DNA of 12,277 nt from Rhodospirillum sp. UBA1311. GTDB taxonomy: Bacteria; Pseudomonadota; Alphaproteobacteria; Rhodospirillales; Rhodospirillaceae. The DNA lies in assembly GCA_002307145.1 (NCBI GenBank), contig DBTR01000021.1, positions 1 through 12,277 of the forward strand. The letters are read 5' to 3'. The position numbers and the translations under genes are program-made. Positions 1 through 8,221 of this stretch are shown here, in pieces (the first letter of the stretch is position 1; each line of letters starts with the position of its first letter). The notes under the pieces were generated by a model. It did no database searches. It had not been told where the DNA came from and saw only the letters and a list, made by a program, of their open reading frames with translations.

Positions 1-1166
1 TCAACATCTCGGCGATGAGCTTCGGGGCGCTGTCGTCGAACGCAATCCGGGCGCTGGCGATCGGTGCCGCCCGCGGCCGCTTCTACGTCGACACCGGCGA
101 GGGCGGCTTCTCCGAGCACCATCGCGGCATCGGCGGCGACGTCGTCTGGGAGCTCGGCTCCGGCTATTTCGGCGCCCGCGACGCCGCCGGCCGGTTCGAT
201 CCCGAACGCTTCCGCGACACCGCGGTCACCGAGCAGATCCGGATGATCGAGGTGAAGCTCAGCCAGGGCGCCAAGCCGGGTCACGGCGGCGTCCTCCCCG
301 GCCCCAAGGTCAGCGCCGAGATCGCCGCCACCCGCGGCGTGGCTATGGGCCAGGACTGCGTGTCGCCGTCGCGGCATTCGGCGTTCTCCACGCCGCTGCA
401 GCTGCTGCAGTTCGTGGCCCGGCTGCGCACGCTGTCAGGCGGCAAGCCGACCGGCTTCAAGCTGGCGATCGGGCATCCGTGGGAGTGGTTCGCGATCGCC
501 AAGGCGATGCACGAGAGCGGGCTATACCCGGATTTCATCGTGATCGACGGCGCCGAAGGCGGCACCGGCGCGGCGCCGGCCGAGTTCATCGACCACGTCG
601 GCGTGCCGATGCACGAGGCGCTGTTGCTGGTGCACAACACCCTGGTCGGGCTGGACATCCGCGAGCGGATCAAGCTCGGCGCGGCCGGCAAGATCACCAG
701 CGCCTTCGACATCGCGCGCACCCTGGCGCTGGGCGCGGATTGGTGCAACGCCGGGCGCGGCTTCATGTTCGCGCTGGGCTGCATCCAGTCGCTGAGCTGC
801 CACAGCGACCGCTGCCCGACCGGCATCGCCACTCAGGACCAGCGCCGCTGGAAGCACCTGGACCCGGCCGACAAGGCGGTGCGCGTGGCGCACTACCATG
901 CCAACACGCTGCGCGCGTTGCGCGAACTGCTCAGCGCCGCCGGGCTGGACGATCCCGCGCAACTGGGGCCGGAGCACATCCTGCGGCGTGTCTCGCAGTT
1001 CGAGATCCGCTCGCTGGCCTCGTTGTACCGCTACCTGGAGCCGGGCGAGCTGCTGCGCGGCTTGCCCGACCACGCCGTGTTCCGCGACTACTGGGCCGAT
1101 GCGCGCAGCGATTCGTTCCAGCCCCCGGCGCTGATCCGCAGTTTGCGCGAGAGCAAGTCGCGATGA
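1..1166 (+). CDS. FMN-binding glutamate synthase-family protein (3' part only)
   Basis: The reading frame is open from the window edge (N-I-S-A precedes the first Met at 15), so the start lies upstream and about 387 residues remain. The segment NISAMSFGALS and the later GADWCNAGRGFMFALGC are typical of the FMN-binding central domain of glutamate synthase (GOGAT). Counting from the Met at 15, Cys256, Cys262 and Cys267 form the C-x5-C-x4-C motif that holds the 3Fe-4S cluster in GOGAT. The C-terminus (about residues 290-383) lacks the large beta-helix GltB domain, so this is the shorter stand-alone family of roughly 500-550 residues rather than the GltB subunit. Its physiological reaction is not settled; glutamate synthesis or another amidotransfer/redox step is only inferred. 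Leucine is mostly CTG, unlike the CTC-richer genes further right. It converges on the flavoprotein gene at 1276. Confidence 0.85.
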   Translation, partial: NISAMSFGALSSNAIRALAIGAARGRFYVDTGEGGFSEHHRGIGGDVVWELGSGYFGARDAAGRFDPERFRDTAVTEQIRMIEVKLSQGAKPGHGGVLPGPKVSAEIAATRGVAMGQDCVSPSRHSAFSTPLQLLQFVARLRTLSGGKPTGFKLAIGHPWEWFAIAKAMHESGLYPDFIVIDGAEGGTGAAPAEFIDHVGVPMHEALLLVHNTLVGLDIRERIKLGAAGKITSAFDIARTLALGADWCNAGRGFMFALGCIQSLSCHSDRCPTGIATQDQRRWKHLDPADKAVRVAHYHANTLRALRELLSAAGLDDPAQLGPEHILRRVSQFEIRSLASLYRYLEPGELLRGLPDHAVFRDYWADARSDSFQPPALIRSLRESKSR

Positions 1167-1170
1167 AGCT

Positions 1171-1198
1171 GGGACTCGGGACTCGGGACTCGGGACTC
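1171..1198. repeat. Tandem heptamer repeat, four copies of GGGACTC
   Basis: Four exact head-to-tail copies of GGGACTC begin 4 bases after the stop codon of the glutamate-synthase-like gene. Such GGGACTC/GGGACCG heptamers are, from memory, frequent in intergenic DNA of Xanthomonadaceae (Xanthomonas, Lysobacter, Stenotrophomonas). A related tract follows at 1332-1363. Function is unknown. The unit has no inverted symmetry, so it is unlikely to be a simple terminator. Confidence 0.8.
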
Positions 1199-1275
1199 GA
1201 AAAACCGGGTGGGCGCATTTGCCTGCGGCTGAGGCCGTGGCACTCGGCGCTAGGCCGCGGCGGCGTAGAAGCCGC

Positions 1276-2546
1276 TCATATCCAAACATTCTTTTCTGGC
1301 GAATTTTCAGCGGCCGGAACCCGCTCTTCCGGGTCCCCGGTCCCCGCTCCCCGGTCCCGACTCAGCCACGCCACTGCCCCACGCCCGGCGCGCAGGCCGC
1401 TGGCGAAACAGGCGTTCAGCAGGTAGCCCCCGGTCGGCGCCTCCCAGTCGAGCATTTCGCCGGCGCAGAACACTCCCGGCAGGGCCCTGAGCATCAAGGT
1501 TTCGTCGACGCTGTCCCAGGTTACGCCGCCCGCCGCGCTGATGGCTTCGTCGAGCGGTCGTGGCCGCAACAGCGCCACCGGCGCGGCCTTGACCGCGCGC
1601 GCCTGGGCGGCGGGCGAGAGGGTGTCGAACCCCGGGACGACCTCGCGCGGCAGCGCGGCGCGCAGGCCTTCGAGGCCGCAGCGCTTCAGGTGCGTCGCCA
1701 TCGACTTCGCGCCGCGCGGACGGGCGAGCGCCAGGGTCAGGTCGGCTTCGGTGCGGTCGGGGGCGAGATCGAGGGTCAGGATTGTGGTTCCGTGCAAGGC
1801 GAGAGCATCGCGGAGAGGAGCGGAAAGGGCGTAGATCGCGCCGCCTTCGATGCCGGTCGCGGTGATCACCGCGCCGCCGCGCACCGACACGTCGCCGAAC
1901 CTGAACGTCGCGGTGGGGATCGGGGTTCCCGCAAATCGTGCGGCGAAGTATGCGCTCCACGCGACGTCGAAGCCGCAGTTGGCGGGCTTCCAGGGGGTCA
2001 AGGCGACGCCTCGCGCCGCGAGCAGCGGGCTCCAGGCGTCGCCGCCGCCAAGGCGCGGCCAGCTCGGCCCGCCGAGCGCCAGAACCGTGGCGGGCGCGAG
2101 CGCGGTGATCCGGCCATCCGGCGTGTCGAAGGCGAGCGCGTCGCCATCCCAGCCGACCCAGCGGTGGCGGGGCTTCAGCGTGACCCCCATCTCGGCCAAT
2201 CGCGAAAGCCAGCCGCGCAGCAGCGGCGCGGACTTCATCGCCTTCGGGAACACCCGGCCCGAGGAGCCGACGAAGGTCTCTTCGCCGAGGCCGTCGGCCC
2301 AGCCGCGCACCGCATCGGGCCCGAATGCGGCGAGGTACGGCGCGAGCCGCGCTTCTGCCGCGCCGTAGTGGGCGAGGAAGCCGGGCAGGGGTTCGTCGCG
2401 GGTGAGATTGAGCCCGCCGACGCCCGCGCGCAGGAGCTTGCGCCCCGGCGTCGGCATCGCGTCGTAGACCGTCACCTCCGCTCCGGTTGCGGCGGCGGCT
2501 TCCGCCGCCATCAACCCGGCGGGTCCGCCGCCGACGATTGCGACAT

Positions 2547-2550
<4 letters not shown>
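1276..2550 (-). CDS. HI0933-like flavoprotein (TIGR03862-type NAD(P)/FAD-dependent protein)
   Basis: A 424-residue protein that opens with a dinucleotide-binding fold: IVGGGPAGLMAA at residues 5-16 gives GxGxxG, and the strand ending in VTVYDAMPTPGRKLL at about 26-40 is typical of the HI0933/YhiN flavoproteins. GVGGLNLT (about 43-50), VLALGGPSWPRLGG mid-protein, and a C-terminal CAGEMLDWEAPTGGYLLNAC that would complete FAD binding, all fit this family. The biochemical reaction is not established; an FAD-dependent oxidoreductase is inferred. The start is the ATG at 2550-2548, which overlaps the nhaA stop as ATGA and implies translational coupling. The last ~28 residues, after AVAWLSR, are translated from heptamer repeat DNA and look like an accidental extension. 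Codon style near the 3' end resembles the left-hand gene more than nhaA, so the gene may be chimeric. Confidence 0.8.
1332..1363. repeat. Degenerate heptamer tract (GGTCCCC type)
   Basis: The units GGTCCCC, GGTCCCC, GCTCCCC and GGTCCCG followed by ACTC run head to tail. Read on the opposite strand they are GGGGACC/CGGGACC-like heptamers, related to the GGGACTC units at 1171-1198 but in inverted orientation. The tract lies inside the 3' end of the flavoprotein reading frame, where it encodes a low-complexity Arg/Gly/Pro/Glu tail. It looks like an intergenic repeat that the gene reads through. Confidence 0.7.
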
Positions 2551-3746
<1,196 letters not shown>

Positions 3747-3808
3747 GCGGGGGTCCTTCGGCATGGGAAAAACTGCGTGTCGAAGCGACGGAGGCGTCGA
3801 AGGCCTTC

Positions 3809-3814
3809 CTTATA
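3809..3814 (-). promoter_or_regulatory. Possible -10 element for nhaA
   Basis: On the minus strand TATAAG lies about 63 bases before the nhaA ATG, in the 107-base gap after the eamA stop. The -35 region (TGGCGA about 18 bases further up) is weak. No clear terminator hairpin separates eamA from nhaA, so read-through is also possible. This rests only on resemblance to a sigma-70 box. Confidence 0.22.
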
Positions 3815-3853
3815 TGGGAGAATTCCGGGAGTTCGCCAGAAAAAAGCGGGCGA

Positions 3854-4801
3854 TCAGGAGGGGCAGCGGCGGCACTTCGCCAGGATCGCGCCGACCGCGT
3901 CACGCGGCAGCGAGAGCGAGGCGACGCTGACGATGGTGATCGCAAAGCCGGCGATCTGGAACGGTGTCAGGGTCTCGCCCAAGATCGCCCACGCGCCGAC
4001 GGCGGTGATCACCGGGCCGCAAAGGGTGAGCAGCGAGGCCCGCACCGCGCCGCAGCGGCGGATGCCCTCGAACAGCAAAAAGAACGGGATCACCGTGCAG
4101 GCGATCGCATTGACCACGCCCCAGCCGATCCCGACGGTGGGGAAGGTGAGAGCGTCGAAGCCCGGGGTGATCGCGGTCAGCACCACCATCGCGATCAGCG
4201 TTACCGAGTTGGACGCGGCGGTGAAACGCGCCGAGCCGATGTCCTTCATGATCCGCTGGCTCGCGGTGAGATAGATCGCATAGGTGATCGCCGATCCGAT
4301 CGCCCAGCACATGCCCTGGACCTGCGTGGGGGTGAGCGCGGCCAGCCCATGCGGCAGCGCCGCCATCGCCACGCCGACGTAGGTGATGGCGAAGGTGAGA
4401 ATGTCGCGGAGCTTCGGCGCGCGCCTTTCCAGCGCTGCGTTGAGGAAGATCACGATCGCCGGGAAGGTGAACAGCACCAGCCGCGAGGTGCCCGCGTCGA
4501 TCAGCGAAATCGCGGTGAGGTCGGTATAGGCGGCCAGGAAGAAAGTGAACCCCGCCATGCTGCTCATGATCCACTGCCGCCACGTCAGGCCGAGGGATCC
4601 CCGCACCAGCATCCGCGCGCCGATCCAGAACAGCGGCACCGCCACCGCGAAGCGCAGCACCAGGAACGCCGGAACCCCCATGCCGGTGGCGTAGGCGAGC
4701 TTGGCCACCACGCCCTTGAACGCGAAAGCGACGGTCGCCGCGAGAACGGCGGCGGTCGCGCCTTGGGTGTCGACGGCGTCGGGCGCTGCGGAGGCAACCA
4801 T
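3854..4801 (-). CDS. EamA/DMT-family transporter
   Basis: A 315-residue integral membrane protein with about ten hydrophobic helices in two EamA repeats (roughly residues 15-145 and 160-300), the normal length for the drug/metabolite transporter superfamily. Landmarks are AFLVLRFAVAVPLFW and an internal LVLFTFPAIVIFLNA in repeat one, and CAVRASLL-like GAVRASLLTLCGPVITAVGAWAILGE in repeat two, the classic EamA signature. These proteins usually export small polar metabolites or toxic analogues; the substrate cannot be read from sequence. The ATG at 4801 is chosen because CTGGAG sits about 8 bases upstream. The gene is divergent from a LysR regulator 111 bases away, an arrangement in which the regulator normally controls the exporter. 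The C-terminus ends in a small Cys/Arg-rich tail (KCRRCPS). Confidence 0.88.
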   Translation of the reverse strand: MVASAAPDAVDTQGATAAVLAATVAFAFKGVVAKLAYATGMGVPAFLVLRFAVAVPLFWIGARMLVRGSLGLTWRQWIMSSMAGFTFFLAAYTDLTAISLIDAGTSRLVLFTFPAIVIFLNAALERRAPKLRDILTFAITYVGVAMAALPHGLAALTPTQVQGMCWAIGSAITYAIYLTASQRIMKDIGSARFTAASNSVTLIAMVVLTAITPGFDALTFPTVGIGWGVVNAIACTVIPFFLLFEGIRRCGAVRASLLTLCGPVITAVGAWAILGETLTPFQIAGFAITIVSVASLSLPRDAVGAILAKCRRCPS

Positions 4802-4883
4802 GGAAACACTCCAGAAAACCGAACCAACTGCTTTCGATGTAACCCGTTCCAAGCTATGCAGCGAGTGCGATTTGGTTCTATCA

Positions 4884-4904
4884 GATATCAGTAAGGCTGA
4901 TATC
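4884..4904. promoter_or_regulatory. LysR-type operator candidate between eamA and lysR
   Basis: Arms GATATCAG (4884-4891) and CTGATATC (4897-4904) are perfectly inverted around a 5-base spacer. The core includes T-N11-A (T4888 to A4900), the hallmark of LysR-family recognition sites. The centre is about 19 bases before the LysR start codon and about 93 bases before the exporter start, as expected for autorepression together with activation of the divergent gene. Binding itself is inferred. Confidence 0.65.
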
Positions 4905-4912
4905 ATACGGCC

Positions 4913-5821
4913 ATGGACCTCCGCCAACTTCGCAGCTTCGTCCACGTCGTCGAGACCGGCTCGTTGAGCGCGGCGGCGCAGCGCGTCCGCCTCACCCAGC
5001 CCGCGCTCACCCGCCAGATCCGCCTGCTCGAAGACGAAATCGGCACGCCGCTCCTGGTGCGCACCGGGCGCGGCGTTCGCCCGACCCCGGCAGGCCTCGA
5101 CTTCGAAGCCCGGGCGCGGCGGGTGCTGAACGAGTTCGAAACCCTGCAGACCGACCTCCGCGCCCGTACCGCCGAAATCTCCGGCACCGTGCGCGTCGCC
5201 TTCGCCCCCAGCATCGGCGCGGCGTTCGGCGGCGCGATCTTGGAGCGGTTCCTCAAGCTTCATCCGGCGGTCAAGGTGGAGGCGGTCACCGTGCTCTCCG
5301 CATCCGCGCGCGACGCCCTGCTGCGCGGCCGCCTCGACCTCGGCGTGATCTTCCCCGACGTGCCCGGCCCCAGCCTCCGCGTCGAGCCGTTGTGGTCCGA
5401 ATCCCTCTGCTTCGTCGCCCCCAATCGCGCCCCCTGGACCGGCCGCACGTCGATCACCCTCGCCGAAGCCCTCCGGCAGCCGTTGATCCTCCCCGCGCAG
5501 GAACACGGTCTCCGCGCCACCGTCGAAGCCGCCGCGCAGGCGCGCGGCCTATCCGTCACCGTGCCGGTCGAACTCGCCTCGATGAACCTCCAGCTCGACC
5601 TCGTCGCGCGCGGCATGGCCTGCTCGATCTTTCCCCGTGCCGCCTGCCATCTCGGCGTCGCAGCGGGTGCGCTCGCGGTGATTCCGTTCGCCGACGCCGA
5701 CCTTCGCCGCCAGGCCGTCCTCGCCTGGGCGCGCGACTACCCCCTCAACCGCGCCGCCCTGGCGCTGGCTGACGTGCTGCGCAACTGGCCGGAATGGGCG
5801 CAGGAAGGGCAGGAGGCTTAA
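4913..5821 (+). CDS. LysR-family transcriptional regulator
   Basis: A 302-residue protein of standard LysR length. Residues 1-60 form the winged helix-turn-helix (MDLRQLRSFVHVVETGSLS, then AAAQRVRLTQPALTRQIRLLE, ending GTPLLVRTGRGVRPTPAG). A linker helix follows, then the periplasmic-binding-protein-like effector domain from about residue 90 (GTVRVAFAPSIG) to 295. The Asp-Leu-Gly-Val segment (RGRLDLGVIF) and the LVARGMACSIFP segment are normal for effector domains. The effector is unknown. It is divergent from the EamA exporter, with an operator-like palindrome just before its start, so it most likely controls that exporter and itself. No good Shine-Dalgarno precedes the ATG, which lies close to the palindrome. 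Codons are very GC-rich, like the cbb genes. Confidence 0.92.
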   Translation: MDLRQLRSFVHVVETGSLSAAAQRVRLTQPALTRQIRLLEDEIGTPLLVRTGRGVRPTPAGLDFEARARRVLNEFETLQTDLRARTAEISGTVRVAFAPSIGAAFGGAILERFLKLHPAVKVEAVTVLSASARDALLRGRLDLGVIFPDVPGPSLRVEPLWSESLCFVAPNRAPWTGRTSITLAEALRQPLILPAQEHGLRATVEAAAQARGLSVTVPVELASMNLQLDLVARGMACSIFPRAACHLGVAAGALAVIPFADADLRRQAVLAWARDYPLNRAALALADVLRNWPEWAQEGQEA

Positions 5822-5823
5822 GG

Positions 5824-5869
5824 CCAGGGGCGCTGCCCCTGGACCCCGCGAGGAGGCTCGGCCTCCTCG
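5824..5869. repeat. Paired GC-rich hairpins downstream of lysR (REP-like or terminator)
   Basis: Two hairpins lie almost back to back. The first has arms CCAGGGGC (5824-5831) and GCCCCTGG (5835-5842) around GCT. The second has arms CGAGGAGGC (5849-5857) and GCCTCCTCG (5861-5869) around TCG. They start 2 bases after the lysR stop and end 26 bases before the VOC start. Neither is followed by a T-run. Dispersed elements containing GCTGCCCCTGGACCCCG are, from memory, common in alphaproteobacterial intergenic DNA, so a REP-like repeat is as likely as a terminator. Confidence 0.6.
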
Positions 5870-5895
5870 ACCTCATTATGTGACAGGAGCGAAAG

Positions 5896-6164
5896 ATGAG
5901 CTGCGTCCACCATGTGTCCCTCGGCACCAACGATTATCCGAAGGCCCGCGTCTTCTACGACGCGGTGATGGCCGCGCTCGGCCTCCCGCTGCAAATGGAA
6001 GTCCCGGGCCTCGCCGCCGCCTGGGGCCGCGAGCACCCCGAATTCTGGATCACCACGCCCCACGACGCCGCCCCGACTACGCCCCTCAATACTACGCCGC
6101 CTTCACTCGCGACCCGGACGGAAACAAGGTCGAGGCGATGTTCTGGGATGTGAGCGTGGGGTGA
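5896..6164 (+). pseudogene. VOC/glyoxalase-family gene disrupted by an internal deletion
   Basis: The start is convincing: AGGAG at 5885-5889 precedes ATG 5896, and the first 60 or so residues are VOC-like (VHHVSLGTNDYPKARVFYDA, then AAWGREHPEFWITTPHD). At about 6066-6075 homology stops in this frame, which then ends in nonsense at 6153. The family's C-terminal segment appears in another frame: PDYAPQYYAAFTRDPDGNK, then VEAMFW, with a stop at 6162-6164. Joined together the pieces give about 90 residues, whereas such proteins are usually about 125-130, so roughly 40 codons are missing and the frame has shifted. A simple one-base sequencing error cannot explain this. The intact protein would be a small metal-dependent lyase, isomerase or resistance-type enzyme of unknown substrate. 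Confidence 0.75.
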
Positions 6165-6309
6165 CGGGGTATAGGGGGGGCTTAGATGGGCCGTTTGCGG
6201 AATGGCGGGGTGCCGAAGGTGTTTCGATACAGCACCGACATACATGCCATTCCGGTTGCGCCTTCCCGTCTGGCCGTCCGGTGCGGTCCCAGCCGCGTGT
6301 GACCAGGGA

Positions 6310-7155
6310 TCACGCGCATTCGTCATAAGCGATGGCATAGCTTCCCCCCGCTCGCTTGATGCGTGCGAAGCCGAGTTCGCCGAGATGCATGCCGGCGATC
6401 GGCAGTTGCTCCGAGCTGACGAAGTCCAGCAGTCTCGTCCGTGTCGCGGCGGCGAGATGCGGGTCCTGGTCGAACGCAATCGACACGTCGGGGCGCGGAA
6501 TTTGAATCTGCGGGAAGTGGGCAATGTCTCCCCACACCAGCAGATTCTGGCCATTGGATTCGAGACGATAGCCGGTGTGCCCGGCGGTGTGGCCGGGAAG
6601 CGAAACCGCAGTGATGCCGGGAAGCACCTCACCGCCAGCGAAGGTGCGCAGCGTTTCGCGATAGCCGTCGAACGCTTGGCGCGCCACGAGAAAGTTGCCA
6701 CGGGCGCGCTCCGCCGCTCGGCTCAAATTGCCGTCATCCTGCCAAAACGCGACCTCCTGTTCGTGGACGACAAGTTCGGCATTCGGGAAGACGGTGTCGC
6801 CCGAAGCGTCCACCAGCCCCCCGACGTGATCGGGATGGGCGTGCGTCAACAAGATCGCGTCGATCTGGGAAGGCTGGATGCCGGCGAACAGCAGATTGGC
6901 TTTCAATCGGCCGCCCCACTGCTTGAAGCCGCCTGCTCCTGCGTCGATCAGGACCGTGCGGCCCGCTGCGCGGACCAAGTAGCCATTGATATGGATCGAG
7001 GTGGAATCCTGGATTCCGGCGTTTTCCTGCATGCGGGAGGCATCGGCCGCGTCGATATTCGTGAGGAAATCGAAACTGGCGTGGAGATAGCCATCGCTGA
7101 CGGCGGTGATGGTGAAATCACCAACCTGTTGGCTGGGCAGTGCGAGACCGGACAT
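6310..7155 (-). CDS. Metallo-beta-lactamase-fold hydrolase
   Basis: A 281-residue protein with a complete MBL metal site: THAHPDHVGG gives His105, His107, Asp109 and His110; PGHTAGH gives His189; WGD gives Asp210; and IAGMHLGE gives His257. The segment STSIHINGYLVRAAGRTVLIDAG before the HxHxDH motif is typical of the lactonase-like branch of MBL enzymes (AHL-lactonase and AttM-like relatives), but the substrate cannot be fixed. Hydrolysis of a lactone or other ester is inferred. No signal peptide is seen, so it is probably cytoplasmic. The ATG at 7155 is preferred over an upstream one at 7218 because TTGGAG lies 7-12 bases before it. It is the last gene of a three-gene operon, 20 bases after the tautomerase. 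Confidence 0.88.
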   Translation of the reverse strand: MSGLALPSQQVGDFTITAVSDGYLHASFDFLTNIDAADASRMQENAGIQDSTSIHINGYLVRAAGRTVLIDAGAGGFKQWGGRLKANLLFAGIQPSQIDAILLTHAHPDHVGGLVDASGDTVFPNAELVVHEQEVAFWQDDGNLSRAAERARGNFLVARQAFDGYRETLRTFAGGEVLPGITAVSLPGHTAGHTGYRLESNGQNLLVWGDIAHFPQIQIPRPDVSIAFDQDPHLAAATRTRLLDFVSSEQLPIAGMHLGELGFARIKRAGGSYAIAYDECA

Positions 7156-7175
7156 TGTTTTCTCCAATAATCGGA

Positions 7176-7502
7176 TCAGTTTCGGGCGTGGATGCTCGAT
7201 GCGGCGTAGCCGAAGCAACGGATGCGCGCGATGAGGTCGGTATTGCGCTTTATGGCGTCTTCCAGCCCTTCCATGAACCGTTCCATGACCGGCGTCGTCC
7301 GAAATGGCTCAAGGCGATATTGGATTTCCACGAAGGCCGGGTGCCCCCGACCATGCCGGACAGCCACAAAGATGATATGCACATTCATCAACTCAGCCCG
7401 GAGAATGCCCGTGCAGAGTTCGGTGCATTGCTCCGTGAGGTCTGCGAGTGCTTCGTCCGGCGGCATCTTGTCGGCTTGAATGTAGATCGTGACGTTTGGC
7501 AT
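7176..7502 (-). CDS. Tautomerase-family protein with N-terminal proline
   Basis: A 108-residue protein beginning Met-Pro-Asn-Val-Thr-Ile-Tyr-Ile. In the tautomerase superfamily the Met is removed and Pro1 is the catalytic base, so this start (ATG at 7502) is preferred over an in-frame ATG at 7511, which would bury the proline. The opening beta strand followed by a helix with LADLTEQCTELCTGIL and a second strand (NVHIIFVAV) fits the beta-alpha-beta fold. It is longer than the ~62-residue 4-oxalocrotonate tautomerase and nearer in size to the malonate-semialdehyde-decarboxylase or carboxymethyl-hydroxymuconate-isomerase branches; which one is unresolved. It starts 5 bases after the stop of the 181-residue gene, so translation is probably coupled. 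Its cysteine-rich helix (Cys-x3-Cys) is unexplained. Confidence 0.72.
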   Translation of the reverse strand: MPNVTIYIQADKMPPDEALADLTEQCTELCTGILRAELMNVHIIFVAVRHGRGHPAFVEIQYRLEPFRTTPVMERFMEGLEDAIKRNTDLIARIRCFGYAASSIHARN

Positions 7503-7507
7503 TGGGG

Positions 7508-8053
7508 TCACCGTGCCTTCTCGAAGGCAACGTCATCGTCCCTCGTCAATTGCGCCGTCATCGGCGCGTAGACATGGACACCTTCGGGGAAATGCGCGAT
7601 GTCAGGTGCCTTGCCACGCTCCGCCTTGGCAAGCCAGCGATATTCCGGGAACTTCTCCATAGCGACCGCGTGCATCGCATATGGGGTGAGGCCCAGCCGG
7701 ATCAGCGGCTCGGAGGCTTTTGCGCTCAACACCAGGTAATCGCCTTCACCAAATGTCGGCGCTCGATCGACGCCGTCATAGAGGTTTCGGTGCCAGTCGG
7801 TGATGTGCTGCTGCCAGCGCGCAAAATTGCCGCCGCCTTTTTGGCGGTATTCCTCACTCGTCAGGATGTCGAGGCCGTCAATCGAATGAATGGCGAGATA
7901 GGCGGGGCAGCCATGGCTCAACGCTTTGAAACGCTGCGAAGTGTGGAATCCGCTCACCGAAATCAGGGCTGGCAGTTTGTCCAGGCTGTAAAAGTCGTTC
8001 CATTCCGCTTCGCTGCCCGGATCGGCAAAGCTGCATTCTACCGTATAGATCAT
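7508..8053 (-). CDS. Uncharacterised 181-residue protein, dimeric alpha/beta-barrel-like
   Basis: I do not recognise a named function. The protein is soluble, with no membrane segment or signal peptide. Its first half (MIYTVECSFADPGSEAEWN, then a helix, LPALISVSGFHTSQRFKAL, then PAYLAIHSIDG) has the strand-helix-strand-strand rhythm of ferredoxin-like dimeric alpha/beta barrels such as EthD- and DUF4286-type proteins. The second half (WHRNLYDG, GDYLVLSAKASE, ending in EGVHVYAPM) could be a second, more divergent copy. The ATG at 8053 is chosen because AGAGG lies 7 bases upstream; the frame stays open to 8149 but would then run through the operator-like repeat. It is the first gene of an operon with a Pro1 tautomerase and an MBL hydrolase, suggesting a part in breakdown or isomerisation of a small, possibly aromatic-derived, molecule. 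Confidence 0.7.
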   Translation of the reverse strand: MIYTVECSFADPGSEAEWNDFYSLDKLPALISVSGFHTSQRFKALSHGCPAYLAIHSIDGLDILTSEEYRQKGGGNFARWQQHITDWHRNLYDGVDRAPTFGEGDYLVLSAKASEPLIRLGLTPYAMHAVAMEKFPEYRWLAKAERGKAPDIAHFPEGVHVYAPMTAQLTRDDDVAFEKAR

Positions 8054-8092
8054 CGCAACCTCTTCGCCCGAAAGCACGGAGCTTCCGGCCTT

Positions 8093-8122
8093 GTCTATCG
8101 TTGATATTTCCTCACGATAGAC
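8093..8122. promoter_or_regulatory. 9-bp inverted repeat, operator candidate in the divergent gap
   Basis: Arms GTCTATCGT (8093-8101) and ACGATAGAC (8114-8122) are perfectly inverted around a 12-base AT-rich spacer. The repeat lies 40-70 bases before the 181-residue gene start and about 100 bases before the LysR start, in the 168-base divergent region. Size and place fit a LysR-family operator. A weaker 5-bp inverted pair (8152-8156 and 8165-8169) lies nearer the LysR gene and could be a second half site. Confidence 0.55.
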
Positions 8123-8221
8123 CGGTAATTCTCGCTTATGTATCGACAATGGATCATGCTTCAGTGATCGAATATCAAGGTGCGGCGGATTGCATGCCGG
8201 ACCGCCCGTTCAGGAGCAATC

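Noticed and set aside
1171..1363. CRISPR-like array
   Set aside because: Units are seven bases with no spacers and no cas genes nearby.
3781..3850. Similarity between the AAAAGAATGTTTGGAT-like DNA near 1280 and the AT-richer segment near 3820 as a shared repeat
   Set aside because: Only a short TTCGCCAGAAAA-type match is common to both; too little to call a repeat.
4802..5506. Extension of the exporter frame upstream to 5506
   Set aside because: It runs antisense to the LysR gene. The ATG at 4801 has a Shine-Dalgarno and begins the exporter-like sequence.
6186..6302. Small plus-strand open frame of 38 residues starting MGRLRNGG
   Set aside because: It has a G-rich stretch upstream but no recognisable family, and alternative short frames overlap it on both strands. 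It could be a remnant of a lost gene; there is not enough to call it. I see nothing else firm in the 6165-6309 gap.
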